Below, in pieces: positions 7,604 to 17,238 of a DNA stretch of 48,786 nt. The stretch covers positions 1 through 48,786 of the forward strand of contig JBDOIE010000152.1 in the NCBI GenBank assembly GCA_041082245.1, given 5' to 3'. Both the position numbers and the translations under genes were made by a program. Source of the DNA: DAOTVY01 sp041082245 (GTDB lineage: Bacteria > Chloroflexota > Chloroflexia > DTKN01). Within the stretch, counting starts at the first letter, position 1. Each line of letters begins with the position of its first letter. The notes below the pieces were generated by a model that worked only from the letters and a program-made list of their open reading frames with translations, did no database searches and was not told the origin of the DNA.

Positions 7604-8131
7604 TCACTCCAGCCACGACCGCAGCCGCTCAGCGAGAAACTCTGGCAAGCGCGTTCGGTTGGCCATCGTGACCTCCACGATCTCGACGTCCGACCTCCTT
7701 CGCACACGATCCGCCCACTCGGGGCCGTGGAGAGCGATGGTCCCCAGGAGGGGCCGCTCGTCCTCCAGAAGCGTCCAAACGAGGGAACGAAAAGCGGCCG
7801 AGAAGCATTCCATACGCCCGATCTCGTCGACCACAAAGAAGGCGGATGTCCGCCGGCTCAGGTCCAGCGCGGGAAGGATCTCCTGCTCGAAGGCCGCGAT
7901 ATCTACCCCGTACCGTCCCACCCGGAACGGAGTGCGGAAGGAAACGTGCGCGAGCACGACCGTATGGCCGTCGAGCCTCCGCGCCTGGAATCCCAGTCGC
8001 CCTTGGGGGCCGCGGATCTCGTCCGTGGTGAAGCCGCTGGCCTCGAACGCTGGGAGCAACTCCAGCGTCCGCCGCACGACCGTCGTCTTGCCGATGCCCG
8101 GCCGGCCCGTGAGCAGAAGGTTGTGGCCCAC
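7604..8131 (-). CDS. THEP1-type nucleoside-triphosphatase
   Basis: 175 residues, the usual length for the THEP1 family. It begins GHNLLLTGRPGIGKTTVVRR, a Walker A P-loop; then GFTTDEIRG, a family-typical beta segment, and FFVVDEIGRME, the Walker B with the conserved E-I-G-K/R-M-E. Members hydrolyse NTPs broadly or act as nucleotide phosphatases/kinases of unknown cellular role. The GTG at 8131 is chosen because the P-loop starts close behind it and it begins 5 bases after the A2M stop; upstream codons belong to the A2M gene in another frame. It is the last gene of the pbpC-A2M operon, an association with no known functional reason. Confidence 0.85.
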   Translation of the reverse strand: MGHNLLLTGRPGIGKTTVVRRTLELLPAFEASGFTTDEIRGPQGRLGFQARRLDGHTVVLAHVSFRTPFRVGRYGVDIAAFEQEILPALDLSRRTSAFFVVDEIGRMECFSAAFRSLVWTLLEDERPLLGTIALHGPEWADRVRRRSDVEIVEVTMANRTRLPEFLAERLRSWLE

Positions 8132-8136
8132 CGTGT

Positions 8137-11100
8137 CTACTCGCCTCGCTCTACGACAAACCGCGCGCCGTCGCTGCGTCCGAACACCTCGGGGAAGTAC
8201 ATCTCGGAAGCGACGCTCGGCATCACCAGGTACTCGCCTGGCACCGCCGCCCGCATCACGTAGGTGTATTCGTACGTCCCCCGCGGCAGATAAGAGGCAA
8301 AGAGCACGACCTTTTCGTCGCGCATCTCGGTATGCGAGAACCACCACCAGCCCCAGCCAAAGTCGCGGTACCAGCGTTCCTGTTCTTCCGCAGTCAGGTT
8401 CCGCAGTTTTGGCGGCTCACCGACCACGCTGGTTGTCTTCAGGCTGGTATCCACACCCTCGCAACCCGCGGGGAGCGGATCTTCCACCACCACGTAATAC
8501 AGGTCGTTCGGAACGACGAGCGTGAGTTTGACCCGGATCAGGTCCCCCACACGGGCCCGGTCCACCCGTTGCGCGGGCGCGTTCACCGGGCTGTACTGGC
8601 GCGCTACGGTGACCCCGCGGCTGATCGCCCTGACCTGGTCTGCCGGGAGGTAATAACGGAGGTATGCGGCGTAATAGAGCTGCCCTTTGCCGCTCTGGCC
8701 GGCTTTCGGCGCAAGGCGCTCGATCACGAGCAGGTTTCCCTGCTCCACGAGCAGGCGCGCGATCTCGACCCGCAACTGCCGGCTCTGGTCGATGTTCTCC
8801 TTGCTCACATCGCCGCTCCCGAGCACTTCACCGTTCAGGGTCACGGTGTAGCTGAAATCGCCTTCCAGCTCCTTTGTCGCACGCATATACGCCACGAGGC
8901 CCATGAGCGACCAGGCGGTGTTCTGAGTGGTGGACCAGTGCCCCTCTTTGCGTACCGCCATCAACCAGCGCACCGCGTTCGGCAGGAGTTCGTTACCGGG
9001 ATCTAGCCGTGCAAGGGCCCAGGTGACAATAGCGGTGGTGCGGATGTCGGTGTTCATGTTGCGGTAGTCCACCCCCGTCTCTTCCCAGTGTGCGCCCGTG
9101 GCGCTCACGATGGCCGCTCCGCGCAGGTCGGTCAGGAGCGTGTCCACGCGGCTCCGCTCCTCGGGCTCGTACAGGGAAAGCGCCACTGCCAGGTAGGCCG
9201 CGCCGTAGCGATCCAGGAGGTGCCGCCTTTCGAAGAGCCCGATCGCAATCCCACGTTCCCCTGCTGCCGCGGTTTCGGAGGGTGCGCCGGACTCGGCGAG
9301 GACGTAGAGCATATACGCCAGGCGGTTCGCTTCCCACGATTCCTTCAGGCGGGAAACGGAGGGCAGATTGTTGCGCAGGTACTCGCGCCCCCTCCGCAAC
9401 GCGTCCCGATCGACGGTAAAGTGCGCCCGTTGGGCTTCGATCAACCCCTGCAGGACGTACGCGGTGAGGTAGGGATCGCTCTTGTCGCCCGTCCACCAGC
9501 CCCAGCCTCCATCGTAATGCTGGTTCGCATACAGCCGCTGGAGCGCGACATGGATCATCTCGGTCAGGTTCTGTTCCAGTTCCGGCCGCTCGATGCCCAT
9601 TTCGCGGAGCGCCTGGTAGACGAGCGCGTTCGGCAGGAAGCGGGAGACCGTTTGCTCCACGCATTCGTACGGGAAGTGCTTCAGGAAGTCCAGCCCTTGC
9701 TGCATCGCGCCCGTGAGCGAGCCGTCGATCTGCACGGTCAGCTCCCCCTGGGTGGGGTCAAAGACCTTCGGGAGCTGCACGATCTCTACGCGCTGTTCCG
9801 GCCCCTGGAGGCGGCCGGCGGTGGCCACTACTTCGGGCGTCGAGTAGCGGTAAACAGGAAGTGTGTCCTCCCGTGCGTCGTACAGGGAACCCGCGCGTGC
9901 CTCCATTCGCACCCGTACCTGATCTACCGGTTCCGCGCGCACCGGCCACACGACTTTGCCCTTCTCCCCAGCAGGGATCCGGATTGTCTGGCTGGTGCTG
10001 CCCTCGAGCGCGAGCCCTTCGAGCGTCAGCGTAATTTGGACCTCCTGCTCCTGGCCGGTGTTGTTGTGCACGATCGTCGCGAGCTCGGCTCGGTCCCCCA
10101 CGACGAAGAAGCGCGGCAGCACGGGCCGAAGCAGGAGATCGAGGGTGCTCACGATGTCCACCGTGGCTTCGCCCACCCGCGTATCGGCGCTGACGCCGCG
10201 CGCCTGCATCCGCCACGTGGTCAGGCTGTCCGGAAGAGGAACCTGTACCGTCGCCCGACCGTCTGTATCGGTGCGCACGACCGGGTCCCAGAAGGCGGTG
10301 TCCGGGAACCTCGTGCGGACGAAGCCCTCCTCGGCCTCACCTCCACCACCTCCCTTTGCCCCGGGCTTTTCCTCGCGCACGGCCTTCTTCACCGCCACCA
10401 CCAGCAACGTGCTCGTGCGGACCCCAAGGCCGCGCTCGCTCCAGAAGGTCTCCAGCAGCCCTGGCCCCGTCTCGTCGGCCAGGGAAAGCACGGCCAGGTC
10501 TGCCAGCCGCAGCGAGAGCTCTGCTTCGACCGGCTTCCCTTCGCTATCCGTTACCCGTACCTCGTAGGTGGCTGTCTCCCGGGGCCGGTAGTGTTCGCCT
10601 CGGGCCATATCCCGGTCCGGAATCAGCGCGATCTTCAGCTGCTTGGTTTCCACCGAGACCGGCAGCTGGATCACCCCCATCCGGAAGGAAGCACTCCCGT
10701 CGGGCGCCTGGGACGACCCCTGTACGAGCACCACGGAGACGAAAATGTTCGGCACGTGCGCTTCGGTGATGGGGATGCGCAGCACTTCGCTGTTCCCTTT
10801 CAGCTCGACGACCCGGGCCTCTTCGATGTGCCCCCGTTCGAGCGTCACCAGCGCGTACACCGTCCCGCTATAGGGCGACGGGACCAGGATCTCCGCAACG
10901 TCGCCGACCCGGTACTGCTTCTTGTCCGCGATGAGCGTGATGCGGTTGTTGCTCTCCTGGCGCCAGGGCACGTATTCCTTGCCGCCCCACACCCAGAAGT
11001 AGGTGCTGCTGCGTACCTCGTGCTCCCGGCCGTCGCGGCCGATCGCCCGCACGCGGTAGGTGCCGGCCTTGTCCGGGGTAAAGGTCGCGGTCGCCTTGCC

Positions 11101-14100
11101 ATCGGGGCCAGTCGTCACGGTGGTTGTGAAGACAGGGATATCCTCGGACGTCCAGTTCCAGAAAAAGCCTCCGCTCTCGTCCCGCTGCCGCACGCTGTAC
11201 CAGCGGTGCTCCATGAAGACGACCGTCAGGGCAACTCCGGGCACCGAGTCGCTCTCCCAGTCCGCGGTGAGGATATCCACGGTATGAGGTTTCCCGACCT
11301 GTGCCAGATAGCCTCGTGCGGCGAGGCCGATGTAGAACTCGCCCTGGTGGACCACGGCGGACGTGCGGTTGCTCACCTGTTGCCCGCTTAGGTCGGTCAC
11401 ACTCGCCTCGATGATGAACTCCTGGCTGCGCCCGACCGTCCCGAGGTCGGCCGGCACCTGGAAAGTCACCCGGCCATCGGGCCCGGTGCGTGCATCGCCC
11501 TCGGCGATCAGCCGGCCGTAGATACCATACTCCTGCGGTCCGTAAACACCCCATTCGGTGTCCGTCCAATCGTACCAGAGGCAGGTCCCCTCGTTGGGGC
11601 AGCGGTACTGGAACCAGAAGTCGCGGCTGAGCACGCTCCAGTGCACCGGCGCGTCGGCCACCGCGCCTCCGAAGTAGTATGTCGCCTCTGCGATGACCCG
11701 GATCGTGTCGCCGGCGAGGTAGGCGTCGCGGTCGGTGGTCACCTGCACCTGGAATTCGGGCTTGCGGTATTCGGCCACCCGGAAGGACGTGCCCGTGTAG
11801 AGGTCGAGTTCTTCCTTCTGCACCTCGATAAAGTAGCTCCCCAGCGCTGCCTCCGCATCCAGCAGGAACTCCCCGTGGAATGTGCCCATGTCGTTCAGCG
11901 CCAGGTCCTCGTGGTACAGTTCCCTGCCTTCGGGGTCCGTGATGCGCACCTGGATGGTGCCGATCCCCTCGGGCAGCGTGTAGCGGGCGTCGTCGTCGAG
12001 CCGCAGGATCCCTTTGAAGTAGACCGTTTGACCGGGGCGATAGATGGGCCGGTCCGTGTACAGATAGGCGCGGGCGCGGGTCTGCCAGTACTCGGCGGTG
12101 AGCCCGAATTCCCAGGGGCTAATCCCTTGCTCCCAGCCGTTATAGGCGATGGCAAAGTCCTCCGCCCCCGGTTCTCCGCTCACCGCAAAGAAGGCATCCC
12201 ATAGCTCTCCGGTATGGACGCCGGGCACCATGAACAGCCCATCGCCGTCCGTCGTGCCTTCGGCGGCAACGGTGCGCAACCCGGTAAAGAAGCGCACCCG
12301 CAAACCCGGAACAGGCTGTCCGCTCGCCAGATCGGTTGCCCAGACGAGCGCCTCGGTGTGGCTCTGTTTCATCGTGAGGTTGACCCGCGACCGCACGAAC
12401 ATGAAGCGCTGCCAGTACTCCTGGCCCACCGGGAGCCCGGGCGCGTACAGCCGCACAAAGTAGACTCCCGGTGGTAGGGGCTGTCCATCCGGCATGGTCA
12501 GATCGAAGGGAGTCGTCTGGGTCTGGTTCCTCGGAGCATCGGTTTCTTTTGCCCAGCGGTTCACGAGCGCTGCCGGGTCCGGCTCGAATTTCAGCCACTC
12601 ATCCCAATCGCCGAACCCGTTCAGCCGCATGAAGGTTTCGACGCTCAAACGGTAGAGCTCCACCTCGAGCCGCGGCACGTTGCGATGGACGACATAAACA
12701 ACGGTATCGGAGTAGGCGTTGTAAGCCCCCAGGTTTCCATCCGTGGCAAACATCGCCATCGGTTCCAGATCCCCGGTGGTGAACCGGATGCGCACCGGCT
12801 TGCCCAGTGGTGTGCCGTAGCGATCCGGGGTATCGGCACTCAGACGCACCTCGTAGCGTGTCTGAGGTTCCTTGGGGAAGGAGATCTGGACCACGGTGTC
12901 CTGTTCCTGCCAGTAGTACTCCAGCTGCTCCGGCTGAGGTGCTGGGGAAACGCTGACGTATCGCGTAAAGACGTCTGTCTGCATCGGGCAGGCGAAGCGG
13001 ATCTGCACCGACTGATAGACATACACCTGCTCGCTTCCATCGGCAGGGACGGTCTCGAGCACATCCGGCGCGGGAGCGACCTCGAAGGTCCAGGGGTATT
13101 CGACAGCCGTCGTGGCCGGACCAGAGCGCGCACGTGCCCAGGGTCGGAGCAGCGCCTGGCACTCTGCCCCGCGTGGCAGGGGTTGCTGGGGGAAGAAGGA
13201 CGCCGTTTCTGCGGCGGTCGGTCGCTCGCCCCCTTCCCACTCGAAGCGGCCGGGGACCGCCTGGCCGTTGCAGGAGAGGGAAAAGTTCGCTTCCACGGAT
13301 GCATGGTCCATGGGCTGGTTGAAGGTCAGGCGGATCGGACCGTTCGGGTCGACATACGCATCGCCCGGCATCGGGGAGCGATCTTGCAGGGCGGGATGGA
13401 TCGTGCGAAAGCTCCAGCGGTATTCCTCCGAGAGGACGCCTCCCGTCGTATCCGTCAGGCCGGCCGGCACGCGAACTGTATACTCGGTGGCCGGCAGGAA
13501 TCCATCGCGCGGCCGGAAGATGTAGATCGAGGTGTTCAACCACTCGCCGGTGCCCTCGACTGCCGGCGTGAAGACGAGCGGCTGGGGAAGGCCGGCCTGG
13601 TTCTCCACCGCCGTCAGGGGCACCACGGGGCGGTTAAAGACCACCGTGACCGCGCTATCCGGCGCAACCTCGCCGGCTCCGGGAGGCGGCTGCACCTGGG
13701 TCACGGTGAGAAACCCCACGGTGTAGAACTCGAACCGCACCGCTTCCACAAGCGACTTGCCCTGCGCGCTGCGTGCGCCCGTGTCCAGGCGCACGGCGTA
13801 CCGCGCGCCGCGCGAGAAGCTTTCCCTGGGGGTGAACGCGACCGTGCGGTCGTCGCTCCAGAGGAATTGTCCGGCCACGGTGGGAGAAATGACGAGCGCG
13901 CGCTCTACGCTCTTGCGGTCCATAGGCTGGTCAAAAGTCAGGCGGATGGGCGCATCGAGGGGCATCTCCTCTCCCGGCGCCGGACTGCGCTCCAGCACGC
14001 GGGGCGGAGGCAGCGGGACCGGCGTCGGAGTGGGCTTTCCGGGGACGCACCCGCTCAACACAAGCAAGAGCAGTGTCCCCACAGTGGCCATGCGCAATTC

Positions 14101-14124
14101 TTTCCGAAGGCGAAACGTTCTCAT
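8137..14124 (-). CDS. Bacterial alpha-2-macroglobulin lipoprotein (YfhM-like) with N-terminal SbsA-type Ig domains
   Basis: 1995 residues. A lipoprotein signal ends at VLSGC (Cys26), followed by a Pro/Thr linker. Four SbsA/Big_5-like Ig repeats lie at about 45-450 (SPAPGEEMPLDAPIRLTFDQ, then ...PIRLTFNQPMD...). Macroglobulin domains follow, with YTDRPIYRPGQTVYFKGI typical of the MG3 region. The thioester site is FPYECVEQTVSRFLPN, with the reactive Cys at 1488 and Gln two residues on; the helical thioester domain and the receptor-binding-like C-terminus follow. Bacterial A2Ms trap invading proteases in or at the envelope and are genetically paired with PBP1C, as here (51 bases downstream of pbpC). 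The ATG has AAGGAG 7 bases upstream. Most A2Ms have YPYGC where this one has FPYEC. Confidence 0.93.
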   Translation of the reverse strand: MRTFRLRKELRMATVGTLLLLVLSGCVPGKPTPTPVPLPPPRVLERSPAPGEEMPLDAPIRLTFDQPMDRKSVERALVISPTVAGQFLWSDDRTVAFTPRESFSRGARYAVRLDTGARSAQGKSLVEAVRFEFYTVGFLTVTQVQPPPGAGEVAPDSAVTVVFNRPVVPLTAVENQAGLPQPLVFTPAVEGTGEWLNTSIYIFRPRDGFLPATEYTVRVPAGLTDTTGGVLSEEYRWSFRTIHPALQDRSPMPGDAYVDPNGPIRLTFNQPMDHASVEANFSLSCNGQAVPGRFEWEGGERPTAAETASFFPQQPLPRGAECQALLRPWARARSGPATTAVEYPWTFEVAPAPDVLETVPADGSEQVYVYQSVQIRFACPMQTDVFTRYVSVSPAPQPEQLEYYWQEQDTVVQISFPKEPQTRYEVRLSADTPDRYGTPLGKPVRIRFTTGDLEPMAMFATDGNLGAYNAYSDTVVYVVHRNVPRLEVELYRLSVETFMRLNGFGDWDEWLKFEPDPAALVNRWAKETDAPRNQTQTTPFDLTMPDGQPLPPGVYFVRLYAPGLPVGQEYWQRFMFVRSRVNLTMKQSHTEALVWATDLASGQPVPGLRVRFFTGLRTVAAEGTTDGDGLFMVPGVHTGELWDAFFAVSGEPGAEDFAIAYNGWEQGISPWEFGLTAEYWQTRARAYLYTDRPIYRPGQTVYFKGILRLDDDARYTLPEGIGTIQVRITDPEGRELYHEDLALNDMGTFHGEFLLDAEAALGSYFIEVQKEELDLYTGTSFRVAEYRKPEFQVQVTTDRDAYLAGDTIRVIAEATYYFGGAVADAPVHWSVLSRDFWFQYRCPNEGTCLWYDWTDTEWGVYGPQEYGIYGRLIAEGDARTGPDGRVTFQVPADLGTVGRSQEFIIEASVTDLSGQQVSNRTSAVVHQGEFYIGLAARGYLAQVGKPHTVDILTADWESDSVPGVALTVVFMEHRWYSVRQRDESGGFFWNWTSEDIPVFTTTVTTGPDGKATATFTPDKAGTYRVRAIGRDGREHEVRSSTYFWVWGGKEYVPWRQESNNRITLIADKKQYRVGDVAEILVPSPYSGTVYALVTLERGHIEEARVVELKGNSEVLRIPITEAHVPNIFVSVVLVQGSSQAPDGSASFRMGVIQLPVSVETKQLKIALIPDRDMARGEHYRPRETATYEVRVTDSEGKPVEAELSLRLADLAVLSLADETGPGLLETFWSERGLGVRTSTLLVVAVKKAVREEKPGAKGGGGGEAEEGFVRTRFPDTAFWDPVVRTDTDGRATVQVPLPDSLTTWRMQARGVSADTRVGEATVDIVSTLDLLLRPVLPRFFVVGDRAELATIVHNNTGQEQEVQITLTLEGLALEGSTSQTIRIPAGEKGKVVWPVRAEPVDQVRVRMEARAGSLYDAREDTLPVYRYSTPEVVATAGRLQGPEQRVEIVQLPKVFDPTQGELTVQIDGSLTGAMQQGLDFLKHFPYECVEQTVSRFLPNALVYQALREMGIERPELEQNLTEMIHVALQRLYANQHYDGGWGWWTGDKSDPYLTAYVLQGLIEAQRAHFTVDRDALRRGREYLRNNLPSVSRLKESWEANRLAYMLYVLAESGAPSETAAAGERGIAIGLFERRHLLDRYGAAYLAVALSLYEPEERSRVDTLLTDLRGAAIVSATGAHWEETGVDYRNMNTDIRTTAIVTWALARLDPGNELLPNAVRWLMAVRKEGHWSTTQNTAWSLMGLVAYMRATKELEGDFSYTVTLNGEVLGSGDVSKENIDQSRQLRVEIARLLVEQGNLLVIERLAPKAGQSGKGQLYYAAYLRYYLPADQVRAISRGVTVARQYSPVNAPAQRVDRARVGDLIRVKLTLVVPNDLYYVVVEDPLPAGCEGVDTSLKTTSVVGEPPKLRNLTAEEQERWYRDFGWGWWWFSHTEMRDEKVVLFASYLPRGTYEYTYVMRAAVPGEYLVMPSVASEMYFPEVFGRSDGARFVVERGE

Positions 14125-14175
14125 CGCGGATCTCCTTGCTGCCAGACATTCGTCCGGCGGCCATACGCCACACTC

Positions 14176-16659
14176 TCAGCGGACAACGCGCACCGTGACC
14201 GCCGCGCTGCGCACCTTTCTTCCCTGTCCGTCCACTGCTTCCGCCCAGAAACGGTGGGTTCCTGCGCGCAGAGGCCAGAAAGCCTCGTACGGCGGCCGGG
14301 AAAATCTTGCCACGACCTCCCCGTCGGCATAGAGCGCGACCTCTCTGAATCCGGCCTCGTCGGCCACGCGGGCGGCAACGCGGATTCGCTGGGCCGAGAG
14401 AGGGAGCCCGGGGTCCAGCCGGAACGCAGCGCCCGCGTCCGGGGCGGCCAGCGCGAGCGCGGGAGGACCATCTTCATCACGTTGTCCAGCACCGATGCCG
14501 CGGAAACCCTCCGGCAGAGTTGCAAAGCCGTGCTCCCGGGCCCATTCGCTGGCTTCCGGAGGGAAAAGGGTGTACACGGTCTCGACCACGCGCTCCGGGG
14601 GGGTATCCGGGGTTGCCGGCCGGCCGGTGGCGCGGTCGACCGCGACGCGCACGTGCATGTCGCAGGGCTGCTGAGGCTCTGTGCCCGGCAGGAAGAGCTC
14701 CGTCACGCGGTGCGCGCAGGCGTCGGTCGGCCGCATCCCCGAGAGGGCGCACACTTCGGCTTCCACCAGGCCGTCCGGCCGCGCGAACGGCTGGGGAGGT
14801 TTCCCTTTGAGCGCGACCTCCATCACATCGTGCCAGATGGGCGCAGCTCCGCTGATCCCGGACACTTCCCACATCGGTTCGTTATCCGCGTTTCCCACCC
14901 ACACTCCCACCACCAGTTCGGGTGTGTAGCCGATCGTCCAGTTGTCCCGAAAGTCCGTGGTCGTCCCTGTCTTGACCGCGGCCGGCCGGTTCAGCTCCAG
15001 CACGCTTCCTTCGCCAAAGGTCGGAATGCGCGCCATCTTGTCGCTCAGGATATCCGTGATCAGATAGGCGACCCGCTCGTCCAGCACCTGTCGGCCCAAT
15101 CCGGGGGGCGGCGACCATACGAGGTGTCCCTCTGCATCCTCGACCCGGAGCACAGCAAGCGGCGTTACCGCCCGGCCGCCGTTGGCAAATGCGGCATATG
15201 CGGCCGCGAGCTCGAGCAGCCGCACTTCGCCCCCGCCCAGGGTGACCGCCAGCCCGAGGCGCGGGCGATCCAGGGTGGTGATGCCGAGGTCGCGCGCAAG
15301 GTCCGTCATCCGCTCGATGCCGATCGCGTCGAGCACCCTCACGGCCACCACGTTGTAGGACGAAGCCAGCGCTTCCCGAAGGCGGACCGGACCGTGGTAT
15401 TGAAGGTCGTAGTTTTTCGGCACGTACGGTTCTCCCTCCTGGGTGAGAAACGCGGTCTGCACGTCCCAGACCACGGTAGCCGCGGTCATCTGCCGGCTCG
15501 CAAAGGCAGCCGCATAGGTGATCGGCTTGATGGCGGAGCCGGGCTGCCGCAGGGCAGTCGTACCGTTGACCGCGCCGTCGATACGGGCGGAAAAATAGTC
15601 CGGGCTTCCCACCATCGCCAGGATCTCGCCGGTCTGCGGATCGAGCGCCACCACTGCCGCGTTGCGCACGTTGTGCCCGCCCGGCGGGCACTCACGGACG
15701 TGCCCGTTGCACGTGGCCAGGCGCGCCAGTCGGCTCCGCACAATGTCCCGCACGGCCTCGTTCAGGTCCAGGTCAAGGGTGGTATAGATCCGCAGCCCGC
15801 CCGCTTCCAGCCGCTCGCGACCCAGTTCCTGCTCGAGGAGCGACCGCACGTACATCACAAAGTGCGGTGCATGGATGGGAAACGGCGCCGATGCCAGGGC
15901 GAGGTCCTCTTCTTTTGCCAGCCGCGCCTCTTCGGCGGTGATGAACCCCTGCCGCACCATCAGGTCCAGCACGACGGCCTGCCGCTGGCGTGCTGCTTCC
16001 AGGTTCTCGAGCGGGTTGTAAGCGGTGGGCGCCTGGGGCAGGCCGGCCAGGAGAGCGCACTCCGCCAGGTCCAGGTCGCGCACGTGTTTGCCGAAGTAGG
16101 TGAGCGCGGCGGCCTCCACGCCGTAGGCCATGCTGCCGTAGTACGTCTCGTTCAGGTACAGCTCGAGGATCTCGTCCTTGCTGTACCGTCGCGAAAGTTT
16201 CCAGGCGAGCACCGCCTCGCGCAGCTTGCGTGCCAGGGTGCGGCGGTTCCGTTCTTCCGGGACGAGCAGCAGGTTGCGTGCCAGTTGCTGGGTGATCGTG
16301 CTTCCGCCTGAAAGCACCTCGCCGCCCCGCAGGTTCATCCAGAGGGCGCGGAGGAGACCCCGCAGGTCCACCCCGGGGTTGCGGTAAAAACTCGCGTCCT
16401 CGACGGCGATCGTCGCCATCCTGAGCCAGCCAGGAATCTCTGCGAGCGGCACCGGCGTGTGCCGGCCTCCCCCCTGGGGAGGCATCTCGTAAAGGAGGCG
16501 ACCCTTGCGGTCGTAGATGGCGTTGCTCGCGGCCGCTGCGCGTTCGTGCAGCCCCTGGACCTGCGGAAGCTCCACGAACAGCCACGCGCCTGTCCCCAGC
16601 GTAGCGATGCCGAGGGCCGCAAGCAGGATGCGGGCGATCCACTGTATCCGTCGAATCAC
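14176..16659 (-). CDS. pbpC: Penicillin-binding protein 1C (glycosyltransferase/transpeptidase)
   Basis: 827 residues: one N-terminal membrane helix, a GT51 glycosyltransferase (EDASFYRNPGVD, GGSTITQQLARNL, RRTLARKLREA, KDEILELYLNETYYG) at about 50-230, a transpeptidase at about 300-600 and a BiPBP_C-like beta domain at the C-terminus. The transpeptidase shows the catalytic S-x-x-K (PGSAIKP), the second motif SYN (ASSYNVVAVR) and KTGT (AVKTGTTTDFRDNW). It polymerises and crosslinks peptidoglycan at the outer face of the membrane. The start is GTG at 16659 with GGGGAG 6 bases upstream. Its operon with A2M mirrors the pbpC-yfhM pair of enterobacteria, in which the two proteins are thought to repair and defend the wall. 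Confidence 0.95.
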   Translation of the reverse strand: MIRRIQWIARILLAALGIATLGTGAWLFVELPQVQGLHERAAAASNAIYDRKGRLLYEMPPQGGGRHTPVPLAEIPGWLRMATIAVEDASFYRNPGVDLRGLLRALWMNLRGGEVLSGGSTITQQLARNLLLVPEERNRRTLARKLREAVLAWKLSRRYSKDEILELYLNETYYGSMAYGVEAAALTYFGKHVRDLDLAECALLAGLPQAPTAYNPLENLEAARQRQAVVLDLMVRQGFITAEEARLAKEEDLALASAPFPIHAPHFVMYVRSLLEQELGRERLEAGGLRIYTTLDLDLNEAVRDIVRSRLARLATCNGHVRECPPGGHNVRNAAVVALDPQTGEILAMVGSPDYFSARIDGAVNGTTALRQPGSAIKPITYAAAFASRQMTAATVVWDVQTAFLTQEGEPYVPKNYDLQYHGPVRLREALASSYNVVAVRVLDAIGIERMTDLARDLGITTLDRPRLGLAVTLGGGEVRLLELAAAYAAFANGGRAVTPLAVLRVEDAEGHLVWSPPPGLGRQVLDERVAYLITDILSDKMARIPTFGEGSVLELNRPAAVKTGTTTDFRDNWTIGYTPELVVGVWVGNADNEPMWEVSGISGAAPIWHDVMEVALKGKPPQPFARPDGLVEAEVCALSGMRPTDACAHRVTELFLPGTEPQQPCDMHVRVAVDRATGRPATPDTPPERVVETVYTLFPPEASEWAREHGFATLPEGFRGIGAGQRDEDGPPALALAAPDAGAAFRLDPGLPLSAQRIRVAARVADEAGFREVALYADGEVVARFSRPPYEAFWPLRAGTHRFWAEAVDGQGRKVRSAAVTVRVVR

Positions 16660-16815
16660 TGTGATCTCCCCGGGCCGGGGTGGGTCCCGTCGCTCGGTGT
16701 GCCGGCTGAACTGCCGGGTTCCCGTGTAACTTTCAGTTTACCCGCTGCCTGCGCGATTCACGCGGCCTCCTCCCTACTTTCGAGCGACGCGTTCCCCACG
16801 GGTTGACCGCCTTTC

Positions 16816-16845
16816 AGTATAGCACAGCACGGCTGTGGTACGCAA
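16816..16845 (-). promoter_or_regulatory. Extended -10 promoter for pbpC operon
   Basis: Minus strand TTGCGT (16845-16840), an 18-base spacer, then TGCTATACT with -10 at 16821-16816. Transcription would start near 16808. Confidence 0.55.
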
Positions 16846-16856
16846 CGGGCGCGGGT

Positions 16857-17093
16857 TCCCAGTTCTCAACGAACTGTCCCATCGTAGCGAGCCGAGCACG
16901 GCGATTTTCCTTCAAAGGCGGGTGGGTGGACAAGGGCACTGCCCTTGCCCGCCCACACCCCCGCACAAGGAGTTTCCGGTCCGGGCCAGTAGCGGCTTTC
17001 GCCCAGGCAAGAGCGCTACGATCGCCGGCCTCAACTGGTCACGGGCTTGTACACTCGTCATAAGCCCATTCCTGCTTTGTTGGAAACTGGAGG
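16857..17093. repeat. Dispersed repeat A, copy 1
   Basis: About 235 bp aligning with 32637-32865. Shared blocks include GCCGAGCA, TTTTCCTTC/CTTTCCTTC, CTGCCCTTGCC/TTGCCCTTGCC, CCGCAC-AGGAG-TTCCG, TCACGGGCTTGTACACT and the end GGAAACTGGA. It contains possible hairpins AAGGGC/GCCCTT near 16935 and GGGCTT/AAGCCC near 17045-17067. It begins about 12 bp upstream of the pbpC -35 box and ends about 10 bp before the foldase -35 box. No reading frame is conserved between copies. Confidence 0.65.
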
Positions 17094-17102
17094 CGGGTGG
17101 CT

Positions 17103-17131
17103 TTGACAGCCCCTACCTTTTCGGCTATACT
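17103..17131 (+). promoter_or_regulatory. Strong sigma70-type promoter for the foldase-mazG-glycan operon
   Basis: Consensus TTGACA (17103-17108), a 17-base spacer and TATACT (17126-17131). The transcript would start near 17138 with a leader of about 100 bases. Confidence 0.8.
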
Positions 17132-17173
17132 GGAAAGCATAAGGCGCGCTGAATCTTCCCTTTTCTTGCAGCT

Positions 17174-17195
17174 CGGGCAGGCAGTTCTCTGCCCG
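17174..17195 (+). promoter_or_regulatory. Leader hairpin before the foldase gene
   Basis: CGGGCAG (17174-17180) pairs perfectly with CTGCCCG (17189-17195) around an 8-base loop within the 5' leader. No T-run follows, so it is not an intrinsic terminator; it may stabilise the message or modulate translation. Confidence 0.4.
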
Positions 17196-17238
17196 GCGAT
17201 CTGTGTTGAGGTACCTGGGCGAGAGACGGAGGTGTTCC

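Larger units (their letters stand above)
16660..17238. other. Divergent intergenic region between pbpC and the foldase gene
   Basis: No coding frame. It contains the pbpC promoter, a copy of dispersed repeat A that fills most of the space, the foldase promoter and a hairpin leader; these are listed separately. The stretch 16660-16815 is the predicted pbpC leader of about 150 bases, in which I see no known riboswitch. Confidence 0.5.

Noticed and set aside
9088..11391. Long plus-strand open frame (767 codons) opposite the alpha-2-macroglobulin gene
   Set aside because: It mirrors codon structure of the A2M gene in a high-GC genome and its product is His/Arg-rich without any domain.
12685..16311. 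Plus-strand open frame of 1208 codons opposite A2M and pbpC
   Set aside because: It spans two clear genes on the other strand, has no ribosome site or recognisable domain and is a high-GC shadow.
17174..17195. Intrinsic terminator before the foldase gene
   Set aside because: The hairpin has no following T-run and lies between a strong promoter and its gene.
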